The notes: a model not told the origin generated them from the letters alone. A stretch of DNA of 64,000 bases from Arcobacter aquimarinus (GCF_013177635.1 NZ_CP030944.1:1736001-1800000), one strand, 5' to 3'; shown: positions 45,519 through 55,662, counted from the first letter of the stretch. A program made the numbers and translations.

Positions 45519-46379
45519 ATGATATTATTAGATGGAAAAGCATTATCTGAAAAAATCAAAGAAGAAGTTAAAGTTGAAGTAGCTCAACTTGTAGAAGAAA
45601 AACAAATAACTCCAGGTTTAGCAGTTATTTTAGTTGGAAATGATGCTGCAAGTGCAACATATGTAGCTAGTAAAGCAAAATCATGTAAAAATGCAGGAAT
45701 TTATTCTGTTGTTCATGAAATGCCTGAAACAATTACTCAAGAAGAATTACTTGAAACAATAGCAAGAATGAATGAAAATCCAAAACTTGATGGTATTTTA
45801 GTTCAATTACCCTTACCTAAACATATCGATACAACAATAGTTCTTGAAGCAATTAATCCTTTAAAAGATGTTGATGGTTTCCATCCATATAATGTAGGAA
45901 GAATGGTTTCAAATCTTGATGCATTTTTACCAGCAACTCCATTTGGTGTTATGAGAATGTTTGAAGAGTATGGAATAGAATTAAGTGGAAAAAACGTTGT
46001 TGTTATTGGAAGTTCTGATATTGTTGGAAAACCAATGGCTTCACTTTTAATCAATGCAAAAGCAACAGTTACAGTTTGTAATAGTAGAACAAAAGATTTA
46101 AAAGCTCATACACTTGCAGCTGACATAGTTGTAATTGCTGTTGGAGTTCCATATTTACTAAAAGAAGATATGGTAAAAGATGGAGCAATTGTAATTGATG
46201 TTGGAATAAATAGACTTGAAACAGGTAAATTAGTTGGAGATGCTGATTTTGAAGGTTTAAAAAATAAATGTTCACACTTAACACCTGTTCCAGGTGGTGT
46301 AGGACCCATGACGATTGGAATGCTTTTAAAAAATACTTTAAAAGCAGCAAAATTAAGAGATAAAAGAGAATCTAAATAA
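45519..46379 (+). CDS. folD: Methylenetetrahydrofolate dehydrogenase/cyclohydrolase FolD
   Basis: This 286-residue bifunctional folate enzyme has YVASKAKSCKNAGI with the catalytic Lys, GILVQLPLPKHI, and VVIGSSDIVGKPMASLL, where the usual Gly-Arg-Ser of the NADP loop is Gly-Ser-Ser. It ends with TPVPGGVGPMTIGMLL. The next gene, lepB, starts at the base after its stop. Confidence 0.95.
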   Translation: MILLDGKALSEKIKEEVKVEVAQLVEEKQITPGLAVILVGNDAASATYVASKAKSCKNAGIYSVVHEMPETITQEELLETIARMNENPKLDGILVQLPLPKHIDTTIVLEAINPLKDVDGFHPYNVGRMVSNLDAFLPATPFGVMRMFEEYGIELSGKNVVVIGSSDIVGKPMASLLINAKATVTVCNSRTKDLKAHTLAADIVVIAVGVPYLLKEDMVKDGAIVIDVGINRLETGKLVGDADFEGLKNKCSHLTPVPGGVGPMTIGMLLKNTLKAAKLRDKRESK

Positions 46380-47165
46380 ATGTTTAAAAAAATATACAAC
46401 TGGTCTTCATCTTGGACTGGTACTATCGTAATTGTTTTAGGAATCATATTTTTTGTTGCTCAAGCTTTTGTGATTCCAAGTGGAAGTATGAAAAATACTC
46501 TTTTAATTGGCGATATGCTTTTTGTTAAAAAATTCTCTTATGGAATTCCAACTCCAAGAATTCCATGGCTAGAAGTAAAAGTTTTACCTGATTTTAATGA
46601 CAATGGACACCTAATTGAAGGACCTAGACCACAAAGAGGTGATATTGTTGTTTTTAGATATCCTAAAAATGAATTAATACACTATGTAAAAAGAGCTGTT
46701 GCAACAGGTGGAGATTTAGTTGCAATTAAAGATAAAAATCTTCTTCTACATCCAAAGGAAGGGAATGAGTTTGTAAAAGCGAACTATCCAAAAGAGAGTA
46801 TTATTGAAGTTGGAGATAAGTTGTGGGTTGTAAACCCATATATGAAAGAACATCCAGGAATTCATCATGACCCAATTGTTGTTGATAATGGATTAAATCC
46901 TAGTGAACTTTTCAATATGATGCCTATTATGGTTCCTGAAGATGAAACTTTTATGATGGGAGATAATAGAGATCACTCGAATGATTCAAGATTTTGGGGA
47001 ACAGTTCATTATAAATACATAGTTGGAAAACCTTGGTTTATCTATTTTTCATGGGATGATAACTACGAAATCAGATGGGATAGAGTTTTAAGAACAGTTG
47101 AAAGTTTAGAAGAAGAGATAATCAATAAAGATTTTAAAATTGAACATAAAGAAGGAATTTATTAA
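46380..47165 (+). CDS. lepB: Signal peptidase I
   Basis: The 261-residue membrane protease has an N-terminal anchor (GTIVIVLGIIFFVAQAFVI), the catalytic Ser in IPSGSMKNTLLIGD, the catalytic Lys in YVKRAVATGGD, and GDNRDHSNDSRFWG. It removes signal peptides at the outer face of the inner membrane. It overlaps rpiB by one base. Confidence 0.95.
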   Translation: MFKKIYNWSSSWTGTIVIVLGIIFFVAQAFVIPSGSMKNTLLIGDMLFVKKFSYGIPTPRIPWLEVKVLPDFNDNGHLIEGPRPQRGDIVVFRYPKNELIHYVKRAVATGGDLVAIKDKNLLLHPKEGNEFVKANYPKESIIEVGDKLWVVNPYMKEHPGIHHDPIVVDNGLNPSELFNMMPIMVPEDETFMMGDNRDHSNDSRFWGTVHYKYIVGKPWFIYFSWDDNYEIRWDRVLRTVESLEEEIINKDFKIEHKEGIY

Positions 47166-47620
47166 TGAAATATTTTATCGGTGCTGATCATGCAGGAATT
47201 GATATTAAAGCTTATGTAAAAGAACTTTTTGAAGCAAAAGGTCATGAAGTAATAGATTTAGGACCAAATAGTAAAGATAGAGTTGATTATCCTGATTTTG
47301 CTGCACTTGTTTGTAAAAATGTATTAGAGAATGATAACTCTAAAGGTATTTTGATTTGTGGTTCTGGTATTGGTATGAGTATGGCTGCAAATAAATTTGA
47401 TGGTATTAGAGCAGCTCTTTGTCACAATGAATATAGTGCGAAAATGGCAAGAGAACATAATGATGCAAATATTATCTGTTTAGGAGAGAGAGTTTCAGGT
47501 TATGGAATGATTGAAGCTATTGTTGATGCTTGGGACAAAGCCTCTTTTGAAGGTGGAAGACACACACAAAGAGTTGAAAAAATCAATGCACTAGGTAAAA
47601 TAGGAAGTTGTAGAGCATAG
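47165..47620 (+). CDS. rpiB: Ribose-5-phosphate isomerase B
   Basis: The 151-residue protein has FIGADHAGIDIKAYVKE, the active-site Cys in LICGSGIGMSMAANK, and AREHNDANIICLGERVSG. It interconverts ribose and ribulose 5-phosphates. It ends the folD-lepB-rpiB operon and is followed by a hairpin. Confidence 0.94.
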   Translation: MKYFIGADHAGIDIKAYVKELFEAKGHEVIDLGPNSKDRVDYPDFAALVCKNVLENDNSKGILICGSGIGMSMAANKFDGIRAALCHNEYSAKMAREHNDANIICLGERVSGYGMIEAIVDAWDKASFEGGRHTQRVEKINALGKIGSCRA

Positions 47621-47645
47621 ATTTTTTCTATGCCCTATTTTTTAT
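47613..47645. terminator. Terminator between rpiB and the acetyltransferase gene
   Basis: GCATAG (47615-47620) pairs with CTATGC (47628-47633) around ATTTTTT, and TATTTTTTATC follows. The rpiB stop lies within the stem. Confidence 0.6.
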
Positions 47646-48050
47646 CATCAAATATCCATCTTCATTTTCATAATAATTTTCTAAAACCTTTTTAATTTTA
47701 AAACCAAATTTTTCATATAATTTTATCGCATTTTTATTTGATATTTTTACTTCAAGGCTAAACTCATTTTTCTCTAAATTAGTAAAACTATAATCCAATA
47801 ACTTTGAAGCCAAACCTAAACCCTGAAAATTTGTATCAATTGCTAAGGAATATAATCTAAAATATTTTTTTCTTTCAAGCCATAAAATATATCCTATTAT
47901 TTTATTTTCAAGTTCTATTTTAAAAATTTTATTTTTTAAAATATGATATTTAAAACTATTTTTACTTAAAGCAAAAGAATCATCTTTAAAAACTTCACAC
48001 TCAAGATTAAACAAAGGGTTTAAATCTTCTATTTTTGCTTTTGCAATCAT
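47628..48050 (-). CDS. GNAT-family N-acetyltransferase
   Basis: The 140-residue protein has the GNAT fold with the acetyl-CoA loop LAIDTNFQGLGLASKLLDYS (QGLGLA as the R/QxxGxG/A motif) and NAIKLYEKFGFK. It resembles RimI-like acetyltransferases, but the substrate cannot be read from sequence. It overlaps the DUF2156 gene by four bases, so the two GNAT-fold proteins are probably co-translated. Confidence 0.82.
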   Translation of the reverse strand: MIAKAKIEDLNPLFNLECEVFKDDSFALSKNSFKYHILKNKIFKIELENKIIGYILWLERKKYFRLYSLAIDTNFQGLGLASKLLDYSFTNLEKNEFSLEVKISNKNAIKLYEKFGFKIKKVLENYYENEDGYLMIKNRA

Positions 48051-49027
48051 TTTTGATAAATCGTATATTTTGGAACTAATTTTTTAGGTCTATATGACAT
48101 TTTTACTTTTTTAAGATTTTCAAATCCCATATCATCTCCAACATTTATATATTCAATATTATATTTATCTTTTAAAATTTTAGTAAATTCCCTAAAAATA
48201 AATTGAGCACAACCTAAAACCTCAAAATCTGTTTTTTCTATAATTACACTTGCTGTATTTTCATTTATTTTTTCACCAACTGTAAAACCTTTTATTTCAT
48301 CATCTATATAAATTACAAGTCCTATAATATCAAGCTTATCATAATCATTTATGAGCTTTTTTATAGCAAATCTTTCAAAATAAATCCCATCTAAAAAGAT
48401 TTCTACTTCTTCTTTTGGCATATAAGTTGTTCTATCTTTTACCCATTTATTAAAAAGTGCTAATACCTCTTTTGAATGTTTTTCTTTATCTAAAATTTCT
48501 AATCTATAATTTGGATAAACTTTTCTAAATCTATTTATTTCATTTCTTTTTGATTTATAAGAATCCCCTTTTAAATCTATCAAATCTTCAGTTTTATAAA
48601 TATAATCAACAAGTTTTTTTTCAATAATAAAATCCTTTAGCATTTCATAAACTAAAGTACCCTCTTCTAAATAATCCACAAACCCTTCAAGTAATTCTTC
48701 ATGTACATACTCAATTTTTGAATAATTTCTATTACTATTATGTGAATTCATAATTTCAAAACATCTTAGCATTGCCTCATAAGTATTCTCTTTTTTTCCA
48801 ATTGGAGGCAAAAGCATTGATAATTCACCTGAATTTAATATAAATAAACAAAAAGTATCATTTACAATCGTATAAAATCCTGTTGCAGTTGAAAGCCAAA
48901 TATAATTTCCTGCAAAAGTATAATCACTAACATCTACATTTATTAGTTTTAAATACTCATTCATACTCTCTTTTGCTTTTAAGTCAAAGTGTTTTAAAGT
49001 GTAGTTACTAATTGTCAAAGTTGACAT
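48047..49027 (-). CDS. DUF2156 (phosphatidylglycerol lysyltransferase C-terminal-like) protein
   Basis: The 326-residue soluble protein has two GNAT-like halves. It contains KGDSYKSKRNEINRFRKVYPNYRLEIL and IEYINVGDDMGFENLKKVKMSYRPKKLVPKY, characteristic of DUF2156. Related domains in MprF use aminoacyl-tRNA, but there is no flippase domain here. The substrate is unknown. Confidence 0.78.
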   Translation of the reverse strand: MSTLTISNYTLKHFDLKAKESMNEYLKLINVDVSDYTFAGNYIWLSTATGFYTIVNDTFCLFILNSGELSMLLPPIGKKENTYEAMLRCFEIMNSHNSNRNYSKIEYVHEELLEGFVDYLEEGTLVYEMLKDFIIEKKLVDYIYKTEDLIDLKGDSYKSKRNEINRFRKVYPNYRLEILDKEKHSKEVLALFNKWVKDRTTYMPKEEVEIFLDGIYFERFAIKKLINDYDKLDIIGLVIYIDDEIKGFTVGEKINENTASVIIEKTDFEVLGCAQFIFREFTKILKDKYNIEYINVGDDMGFENLKKVKMSYRPKKLVPKYTIYQK

Positions 49028-49165
49028 TTTATTTTATTCCTTAAGAAAAATTTTGCGAATTATACATCTGTTTTTACAATTTGCGTCAAAGTAATAAAAA
49101 AATAATTCTAAGTACCTATTTATCAATATTATGAGATAATCAAAACAAAATAAAAAGGCATATTT

Positions 49166-49267
49166 ATGAGTGATTGGCAAGTATATTTGATGATGTTTAT
49201 AGTTGTTGTTTTAATGTTACTTGGTAAAAAAATGATGTTCTTTGATGACACAAAAAAAGATAAATAA
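49166..49267 (+). CDS. 33-aa membrane microprotein
   Basis: ATG follows AAAAAGGC at good spacing. The product has one Met/Val-rich hydrophobic helix (VYLMMFIVVVLMLLG) and a short charged tail (FFDDTKKDK). It ends nine bases before the TTG of the HD protein, so the two are probably co-transcribed. I know no family. It is called from the ribosome site, the clean membrane helix and the operon spacing. Confidence 0.55.
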   Translation: MSDWQVYLMMFIVVVLMLLGKKMMFFDDTKKDK

Positions 49268-49276
49268 GGATAAAAA

Positions 49277-50506
49277 TTGATTAATCCACGAATTATAGAT
49301 TATATATTTTCAAGTGCTTCAATCCAAAGATGGAATGACTATCCAAGAATGGTTGAACTTGTAGAACTTGATAAACAAGCTCACAAATTTATAATCGCAT
49401 ATTTTATAGCAAAACTTGAAAAAGATATAAACTTTACACATCTAATAGAAGCTGGGATTTTTGAGTTTTTAAGAAGAGTTGTTGTAACAGACATTAGACC
49501 TGATGTTTTTAGAAAAGCTTTACAAAAAAAATCACGAGAGATAAATGCTTGGGTTATTTCAAAACTAGCTCCATCAATAAAAGATATAGATAATGGAACA
49601 TTTTTACAAAAATTTGAAGAATATTTAAATAATCCTGAAATATATAAAAAAGAGAGATTTATTTTAAAAGCTGCTTCTTATCTTGCAACAAAATGGGAAT
49701 TTTCAATAGTTTATCAAACAAGTCAATTTTTAAATGATATTGAAGATGTTAAAAAAAGTGTTGATGAAGAAATTGAAGATTATTATGAATTAATTGGTGT
49801 GAGAAAAATTGCTCTAAATAAAAAACTTGGAAAAATTATAGATTTAAGTGGAAGATTAAGATTTCAAAAAAGATGGGCACAGACTCCTAGAATTCCTGAA
49901 ACTTCTGTTTTAGGACATATGTTAACAGTTGCAATTTTTGGATATTTTTTTTCACTTGAAGTAAATGCTTGTGATAAAAGGTTACAAAACAACTTTTTTA
50001 CAGCTTTATTTCATGATTTACCAGAAGCTCTAACAAGAGATATTATAACTCCTGTAAAATATTGTGTTGATGAATTATCTGAAATAATTGCAGAGTATGA
50101 AATAGAAAAAATTCAAGAGAGTATTTTACCTAATATTCCAGAAATTTTACATGAAGAGTTTTCTTATATTTTAGGACTTTATGATGGAATAAAAGAAGAG
50201 TTTACAAACAAAATAAAAAACAATGGAAAAATTGAAGTTGTAGAAGATATTTCAAAATATAATATTGATAAATATGATGCCATAGATGGATTTGCCTTAA
50301 AACAATGTGATAAACTATCAGCTTTTGTAGAAGCTAGTTTGTCAATTTCACATGGTATAAAATCAAAAGAGTTAATAAATGGTAAAAAAGAGATATTAAA
50401 AGGTCTAAAAACAGTTCAAGGTATTGATTTCAAAGCAATAGCATCACAAATAGATTATGAATTTGGAACAACAGGACAAACTCAAGCTAGAATGGATTTT
50501 GATTAA
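49277..50506 (+). CDS. HD-domain phosphohydrolase
   Basis: The 409-residue soluble protein starts at TTG after AAGGAT. An HD domain is in the middle: ETSVLGHMLTVAIF (first His), then FFTALFHDLPEALTRDI (His-Asp), and a later Asp in KQCDKLSAFVEA. This resembles YfbR-type 5'-nucleotidase/HD proteins extended by ~190 N-terminal residues that I do not recognise. It probably hydrolyses a phosphate ester. The substrate is unknown. Confidence 0.78.
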   Translation: MINPRIIDYIFSSASIQRWNDYPRMVELVELDKQAHKFIIAYFIAKLEKDINFTHLIEAGIFEFLRRVVVTDIRPDVFRKALQKKSREINAWVISKLAPSIKDIDNGTFLQKFEEYLNNPEIYKKERFILKAASYLATKWEFSIVYQTSQFLNDIEDVKKSVDEEIEDYYELIGVRKIALNKKLGKIIDLSGRLRFQKRWAQTPRIPETSVLGHMLTVAIFGYFFSLEVNACDKRLQNNFFTALFHDLPEALTRDIITPVKYCVDELSEIIAEYEIEKIQESILPNIPEILHEEFSYILGLYDGIKEEFTNKIKNNGKIEVVEDISKYNIDKYDAIDGFALKQCDKLSAFVEASLSISHGIKSKELINGKKEILKGLKTVQGIDFKAIASQIDYEFGTTGQTQARMDFD

Positions 50507-50513
50507 AATCTGT

Positions 50514-50542
50514 AAAATATAGCTTATTAAAAGCTATATTTT
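50514..50542. terminator. Bidirectional terminator between the HD gene and the TonB receptor
   Basis: AAAATATAGCTT (50514-50525) pairs perfectly with AAGCTATATTTT (50531-50542) around ATTAA. A- and T-runs end the stem on both sides. The stop of the receptor gene lies inside. Confidence 0.8.
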
Positions 50543-52479
50543 AAGTTTACATATCCATATCGACCTGGGTCATTAAATAATGTAGGAATTGAACCAACTT
50601 CAACATATCTAATATCTTGATATGTATTTGTCGAATTATAAACTTTATCAAACACATTATCTAACCCAAGTGTTAAAGTAAAATTTTTATGTAATTGATT
50701 TGTGTATTTTAAATTTATAACTGCATACCCAGCTAACTCTTGCTCTTTTGCACTGCTATCAAAACTATCCCAAGAATCAACAGCTACAACTTCAGCTGTA
50801 TATTTTGCTTTATCTTGCTCATAATTTAAAGCTAAATTTGCTTTTAATGGTGGAATTTCTGCTAAATCTTTATCATTTCCTCTAAAATCTCCATCTTTTT
50901 TACCTCTTAGATATGCTAAACCATAATCAAGTGAAAAATTATCAGTCATAAAATAAAATCCTGAAATATCTAATCCATATATTTTCGCATCTATATTTTC
51001 AAAACTTCCACTGTTATAAATATAATCTTTTAATACAGAATAGAATATTTTTGGTTTGATATTAAAACTTCCAATAGTCTTATCAAGTCCTAAATCAGCT
51101 TGATAATTTTTTGTATCTTCTAAATCATTATTAGCACCCATATAAAGCTCTCTTGCATCTGGAACTCTTGAACTTTTTCCAATACCTGCAAAATATTTAG
51201 TATTTTCATCAGCATTATAAGTTGCAAAAATATTTGCATTTAATGAAGCATATTTTTTATCAGTTTTAGCACTATTTACTGAATCAATATCTGTATTATC
51301 ATATCTCATTCCTGCTTCTAAATCTAACTTACCAAATGACTTCTCAACTTTTGCAAAAACTGCTTTATTTGTTGTATCTGTTGAATCTAAACTAATTGCA
51401 CCTAAAGTTTTAATCCCTGTTAAAACATTTGTAGTGCTTCTTTGACCTTTCCAGTTTCTAACACTCGTATCAAGTCCCATAGTTACTAAATAATCAGCAA
51501 TTTCCATAGAATTTTTGATTTTAGCTCCCCAAATAGATGATTTCATATAATTAGTACTATAATTTGTAACACCATTATTTCTAAGTTTCGTACTCATTGG
51601 ATGATCAACTTTTGAGTAGTAATAATCCAAATTTAACTCTTTAGAAAAATCACCTAAATTTCTAACAGCATATCCAATAGTATAAATATCAGAATCATCA
51701 TAATCAGCATCCATTGGACCTGCTGGATATAAAATATTATCACTTCTATTTGCTGTATATGATAGTTTTAATTCTTGATCATCAGTTATATTAAATTGAG
51801 CTTTTGTTAAAACTGTTTTTTTCTCAAATGCTTTTAAATCATCTTTAGAATACTGTTGTGTAACTGGAACATTTCTTTTCTTTTGTTGAGCTAGAAAATC
51901 ATCCCCATTTCCATCTTCATATGGGTCACCTTGTTCTGTTGAAGCAGAAATTAGTAATTTTATTTTATCCGTTCCACCACTAACTGTTGCACTAGCTTTT
52001 CTATAAGCGAAACTACCTGCATTTAAATTTATTTCACCATGAATATCTTTTGTTGGTTCTTTTGTTTCAACTTTTACAAGACCACTTAAAGTTCCAAAAT
52101 TTTCAACATCATAAGGACCTTCAATTATTTTTACACTTTCTATATTATTTGTTAAAACATGAGAAGTTGGAGGATCCATTCTGTTTGGACACGCTCCGTA
52201 GATTTTTGCTCCATCAAGTAAAATGTTTATATTATCTTTTTTTTGTCCTCTTAAAATAATATCATTTGCAATTCCACTTCTTTTTACAATAGAAATTGAA
52301 GCAATATTATTCATCAACGCATCTGCCAAATCCGCATTTTTTAATTGCTCAGAACTAACATCTTTTACAATTTTTGAGTTAGCCGTTTCTACCACACTAA
52401 TTTTTTCTAAATTGTTTGTTTCATTTGCACTTAATAAAATAGCTGTAGCTACAAGTGATAATGGAATAAATTTTTTCAT
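50527..52479 (-). CDS. TonB-dependent receptor, OprC/NosA-like (copper)
   Basis: The 650-residue protein has a signal peptide (MKKFIPLSLVATAILLSA), a plug domain (~25-140) and a 22-strand barrel ending in Phe (YVNLKYSF). In the plug, GACPNRMDPPTSH has CxxxM at C97 and M101. In the barrel, VDHPMST has HxM at H293 and M295. Together these match the CxxxM-HxM copper site described for Pseudomonas OprC, so copper rather than iron import is likely. No Fur box is visible upstream. It depends on TonB, whose operon lies at 13756-15279. Confidence 0.85.
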   Translation of the reverse strand: MKKFIPLSLVATAILLSANETNNLEKISVVETANSKIVKDVSSEQLKNADLADALMNNIASISIVKRSGIANDIILRGQKKDNINILLDGAKIYGACPNRMDPPTSHVLTNNIESVKIIEGPYDVENFGTLSGLVKVETKEPTKDIHGEINLNAGSFAYRKASATVSGGTDKIKLLISASTEQGDPYEDGNGDDFLAQQKKRNVPVTQQYSKDDLKAFEKKTVLTKAQFNITDDQELKLSYTANRSDNILYPAGPMDADYDDSDIYTIGYAVRNLGDFSKELNLDYYYSKVDHPMSTKLRNNGVTNYSTNYMKSSIWGAKIKNSMEIADYLVTMGLDTSVRNWKGQRSTTNVLTGIKTLGAISLDSTDTTNKAVFAKVEKSFGKLDLEAGMRYDNTDIDSVNSAKTDKKYASLNANIFATYNADENTKYFAGIGKSSRVPDARELYMGANNDLEDTKNYQADLGLDKTIGSFNIKPKIFYSVLKDYIYNSGSFENIDAKIYGLDISGFYFMTDNFSLDYGLAYLRGKKDGDFRGNDKDLAEIPPLKANLALNYEQDKAKYTAEVVAVDSWDSFDSSAKEQELAGYAVINLKYTNQLHKNFTLTLGLDNVFDKVYNSTNTYQDIRYVEVGSIPTLFNDPGRYGYVNLKYSF

Positions 52480-52615
52480 AAATTTGCCTTGTGTTAAAAA
52501 ATTTATGAAAGTATTACAAAGAGCTGTTAATTTTTTGTTAATTAAAAATTTGAAATGCTGTTACTAAAAGCTTTTTGCTAAGCTTAGATATAATAAAAAT
52601 AAAAAAAGGAGTAAA

Positions 52616-53026
52616 ATGCAAATAATTATCGCCCTTGCAATTTTAATAATAACTGCAACAGTTATACTTTATCTAATAAATAAAAGGTTTGAAAAAAAAG
52701 AGTTTATAATCCTTTTAGTAATCATCCTATTATCTTTTATTACTTATATTTTTTATGAAAATAAAAAAGAGAACTTTTTCCCTAATATGTTTAAAGAAAA
52801 ATATGAAAAAGAGAAAAATGTCATAGTTGAAGGTTTAAAAGCAGAACTTTTAAATAATAAAGTAGTAAGTTCAAAAGACAAATTTATTTATAAATTTACA
52901 TATCTGATCAAAAAAGACAATAAAGAGTTTTTGTGTACAGCAAATGAAGTTGAAATAAATAGAATTCAAGATAATTTTGTTTTCAAAAATTTCTCAGATT
53001 TAAAAGAAGAGTGTATAGAAAAATAA
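52616..53026 (+). CDS. Hypothetical membrane protein, 136 aa
   Basis: I do not recognise the family. The protein has two hydrophobic segments, IIIALAILIITATVILYLI (2-20) and FIILLVIILLSFITYIFY (29-46), then a ~90-residue soluble C-terminal domain with two Cys (FLCTANE and EECIEK). The AAAAAGGAG ribosome site is strong. It is divergent from the copper-type receptor and converges on nth. The C-terminal domain is probably periplasmic or cytoplasmic; topology is not decided. Confidence 0.65.
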   Translation: MQIIIALAILIITATVILYLINKRFEKKEFIILLVIILLSFITYIFYENKKENFFPNMFKEKYEKEKNVIVEGLKAELLNNKVVSSKDKFIYKFTYLIKKDNKEFLCTANEVEINRIQDNFVFKNFSDLKEECIEK

Positions 53027-53034
53027 CTCTTCTT
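53004..53034. terminator. Possible hairpin between the 52616 gene and nth
   Basis: AAGAAGAGT (53004-53012) pairs with ACTCTTCTT (53026-53034) around a 13-base loop. There is no long T-run, so termination would be weak. Confidence 0.35.
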
Positions 53035-53039
53035 ATAAA

Positions 53040-53687
53040 TTAAGCAGGTTTAAAACCGCTTTTACTTTTACAAACCTGAGGAAAGTAGCATTTATCACAC
53101 TCAGGTTTTACAGCTTTACAAATATATCTTCCAAATAAAACCATTGCTTGATGAAAAATATGTAAATCATGACCTTTTAGTTTTTTTACTAAATCAGCTT
53201 CTGTTATATCAACTGTTTTTCCATCACTAAGTCCTAGTCTATGAGAAACTCTAAAAACATGAGTATCAACAGCCATAAGATTTGCACCTTCAAACTCAAT
53301 CATAAATACATTTGCAGTTTTATTTCCAACACCTGCAAGTTTCATAAGCTTTTTTTGGTCATGTGGAATTTCACCATCATAATTCATCAAAACACTTTGA
53401 GCCATTTTTATAATATTTTTTGCTTTATTATTAAAAAATGAACAAGATTTTAATAACTCTTTTACATCTTCAAGCTCAGCAACTGCTAATTCTTTTACAC
53501 TTGGATATTTTTCAAAAAGAGCTGGTGTTATAATATTTACTCTTTTATCAGTACATTGAGCACTTAAAATAATAGCTATTAATAACTCATAATCATTTCT
53601 ATAATTTAGCTCTGTAACTGCATCACTATAATTTTCAACAAAGGCTTGTTTTATTATTTCTATTTCTTTTTTTGTTGCTTTTTTCAT
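53040..53687 (-). CDS. nth: Endonuclease III
   Basis: This 215-residue base-excision glycosylase/AP lyase has the helix-hairpin-helix LMKLAGVGNKTANV with catalytic Lys, the catalytic Asp in MAVDTHVFRVSHRLGL, and a C-terminal [4Fe-4S] Cys cluster (CKAVKPECDKCYFPQVC). It removes oxidised pyrimidines. It starts one base after the uvrB stop, so both repair genes are in one unit. Confidence 0.95.
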   Translation of the reverse strand: MKKATKKEIEIIKQAFVENYSDAVTELNYRNDYELLIAIILSAQCTDKRVNIITPALFEKYPSVKELAVAELEDVKELLKSCSFFNNKAKNIIKMAQSVLMNYDGEIPHDQKKLMKLAGVGNKTANVFMIEFEGANLMAVDTHVFRVSHRLGLSDGKTVDITEADLVKKLKGHDLHIFHQAMVLFGRYICKAVKPECDKCYFPQVCKSKSGFKPA

Positions 53688-53688
53688 T

Positions 53689-55662
53689 TTATATCTCTTT
53701 AATCTTAGCTATTTCATCTCTTAATCTAATAGCCTCTTCAAAATTTAAATCTTGTGCTGCTTTTTTCATTTTATTATTTAACTCAATTAAGATTTTTTTT
53801 CTCTCATTAGCTGGCATTTTTTCTAATTTTTGTTTTTTCCATGCAACATCATCATACTCTTCAAGTTTTAGGTTTTCATCCAATCTTCTTTTTGTAGATT
53901 TTGGAGTTATGTTGTTTTTGATATTGTGTTCTTCTTGAATTTTTCTTCTTCTGTTTGTTTCATCTATTGCAAATTGCATTGAAGCTGTGATTTTTTTGGC
54001 AAATAAAATAACTCTTCCATTTTCATTTCTAGCTGCTCTTCCTATTGTTTGAATAAGTGAAGTTTTGCTTCTTAAAAATCCTTCTTTATCTGCATCAAGT
54101 ATAGCAACTAAAGAAGTTTCAGGAATATCTAAACCTTCTCTTAAAAGGTTAATTCCAATTAATACATCAAAAGTTCCAAGTCTAAGTTCTCTTATTATTT
54201 GATTTCTTTCAATTGCATCAATTTCACTATGCATGTATTTTACTTTTATTCCTAAATCTGCGTAATAACTTGCAAGTTCTTCAGCCATTTTTTTAGTTAA
54301 AACTGTAACTAAAACTCTTTCATTTTTTGCTATTACTTTTTTTATCTCATCATGTAGTTTTTCAACTTGATATTCACTATCTATTATGTCAATAATTGGG
54401 TCAAGTAATCCAGTAGGTCTTATAATTTGTTCAGCAACCACTGAACTCATCTCAAGTTCAAGCTCATTTGGAGTTGCACTTACAAACACATAATGTGGAG
54501 CTTTTTTAATAAATTCATCAAATTTTAGTGGTCTATTATCTAAAGCACTTGGAAGTCTAAATCCATAATCAACTAAAACCTCTTTTCTACTTCTATCAGC
54601 TGCATGCATTCCTCTAAATTGAGATAAAGAGACATGAGATTCATCAACCACAAGTAAAAAATCTTTTCCCATTTGTTCAAAATAATCAAGTAATGAATAA
54701 GGAGTTTCCCCTGGCTTTTGACCTGTTAGATGTCGTGCATAGTTTTCAATTCCTTTGCACATTCCAGTTCCTTCAATCATCTCTAAATCAAACTCAACTC
54801 TTTGTTTTAATCTTTGATATTCAACAAGTTTTTGCTCTTTTTGAAAATAATCAAGTCTTTCATCTAACTCTTCTTCTATTTGTTTAACAGCTGTTGCTAA
54901 TTTATCATTTGAAACAACGAAAGGATTAACAGAATAGATAATTACTTCTTGTAAATCTTTTACTCTGTTATTTGTGATATATTCGTGTTTTGAAATTGAT
55001 TCAACCTCATCACCAAAAAACTCAACTCGAACAAACTCATCTTCAAAATAAGCTGGAAAAATATCTATCACATCACCATTTACTCTAAAATCTGCTCTAT
55101 CAAAAAACTTATCGTTTCTTTTATAACCCATTTCTACAAGTTTTAATAAAAACTCTTTTTGTGAATACTCAAAACCTACTTCAACTCTTTGAACCATTGC
55201 TTTATATTCAGCAGGATTTCCTAAACCATAGTTTGCAGAAACTGAAGCAATAACAATAACATCATCAAAAGATAAAAGTGAAGCTGTAGCACTAAGTCTT
55301 AATCTTTCTAATTCTTCATTTATTGAACTATCTTTTTCAATAAATAAATCTGATCTAGGAATATAAGCTTCTGGTTGATAATAATCATAATATGAGATGA
55401 AATATTCAACATGATTGTTTGGGAAAAATTGTTTAAATTCAGAGTATAGCTGAGCTGCTAAAGTTTTATTATGGGTCATTATAAGTGTAGGTTTTTGAAC
55501 TTTTTCAATAACTTTTGCTATTGTATAAGTTTTACCACTTCCAGTAACTCCTAAAAGCGTGTTATATTGGTTTCCAGCATTTATTGAATCACTTAAGGCT
55601 TTTATAGCAACAGGTTGATCACCTGAAGGTTCATATTCACTTACTACTTCAAACTTTGCGAT
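53689..55662 (-). CDS. uvrB: Excinuclease ABC subunit B, with apparent ATC start
   Basis: The protein has Walker [27 protein letters not shown] in the beta-hairpin region, VSATPNELE, the helicase motifs [22 protein letters not shown] and QTIGRAARN, and a C-terminal UVR motif ([15 protein letters not shown]). Starting at the first ATG (55479) would delete the first ~61 residues, including Walker A. The frame is open upstream and reads [21 protein letters not shown], where ATC at 55662 stands where UvrB normally has Met. The ribosome site AAAGGAG is five bases upstream. No ATG, GTG or TTG is available. Full length is then 657 residues, normal for UvrB. Confidence 0.9.
   Translation of the reverse strand: MAKFEVVSEYEPSGDQPVAIKALSDSINAGNQYNTLLGVTGSGKTYTIAKVIEKVQKPTLIMTHNKTLAAQLYSEFKQFFPNNHVEYFISYYDYYQPEAYIPRSDLFIEKDSSINEELERLRLSATASLLSFDDVIVIASVSANYGLGNPAEYKAMVQRVEVGFEYSQKEFLLKLVEMGYKRNDKFFDRADFRVNGDVIDIFPAYFEDEFVRVEFFGDEVESISKHEYITNNRVKDLQEVIIYSVNPFVVSNDKLATAVKQIEEELDERLDYFQKEQKLVEYQRLKQRVEFDLEMIEGTGMCKGIENYARHLTGQKPGETPYSLLDYFEQMGKDFLLVVDESHVSLSQFRGMHAADRSRKEVLVDYGFRLPSALDNRPLKFDEFIKKAPHYVFVSATPNELELEMSSVVAEQIIRPTGLLDPIIDIIDSEYQVEKLHDEIKKVIAKNERVLVTVLTKKMAEELASYYADLGIKVKYMHSEIDAIERNQIIRELRLGTFDVLIGINLLREGLDIPETSLVAILDADKEGFLRSKTSLIQTIGRAARNENGRVILFAKKITASMQFAIDETNRRRKIQEEHNIKNNITPKSTKRRLDENLKLEEYDDVAWKKQKLEKMPANERKKILIELNNKMKKAAQDLNFEEAIRLRDEIAKIKEI

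Noticed and set aside
46069-46447. Minus-strand frames across folD and lepB
   Set aside because: Low-complexity translations opposite two well-conserved genes.
52480-52615. Fur box upstream of the TonB receptor
   Set aside because: I looked for TGATAAT-N-ATTATCA on both strands in this gap and found no acceptable match.
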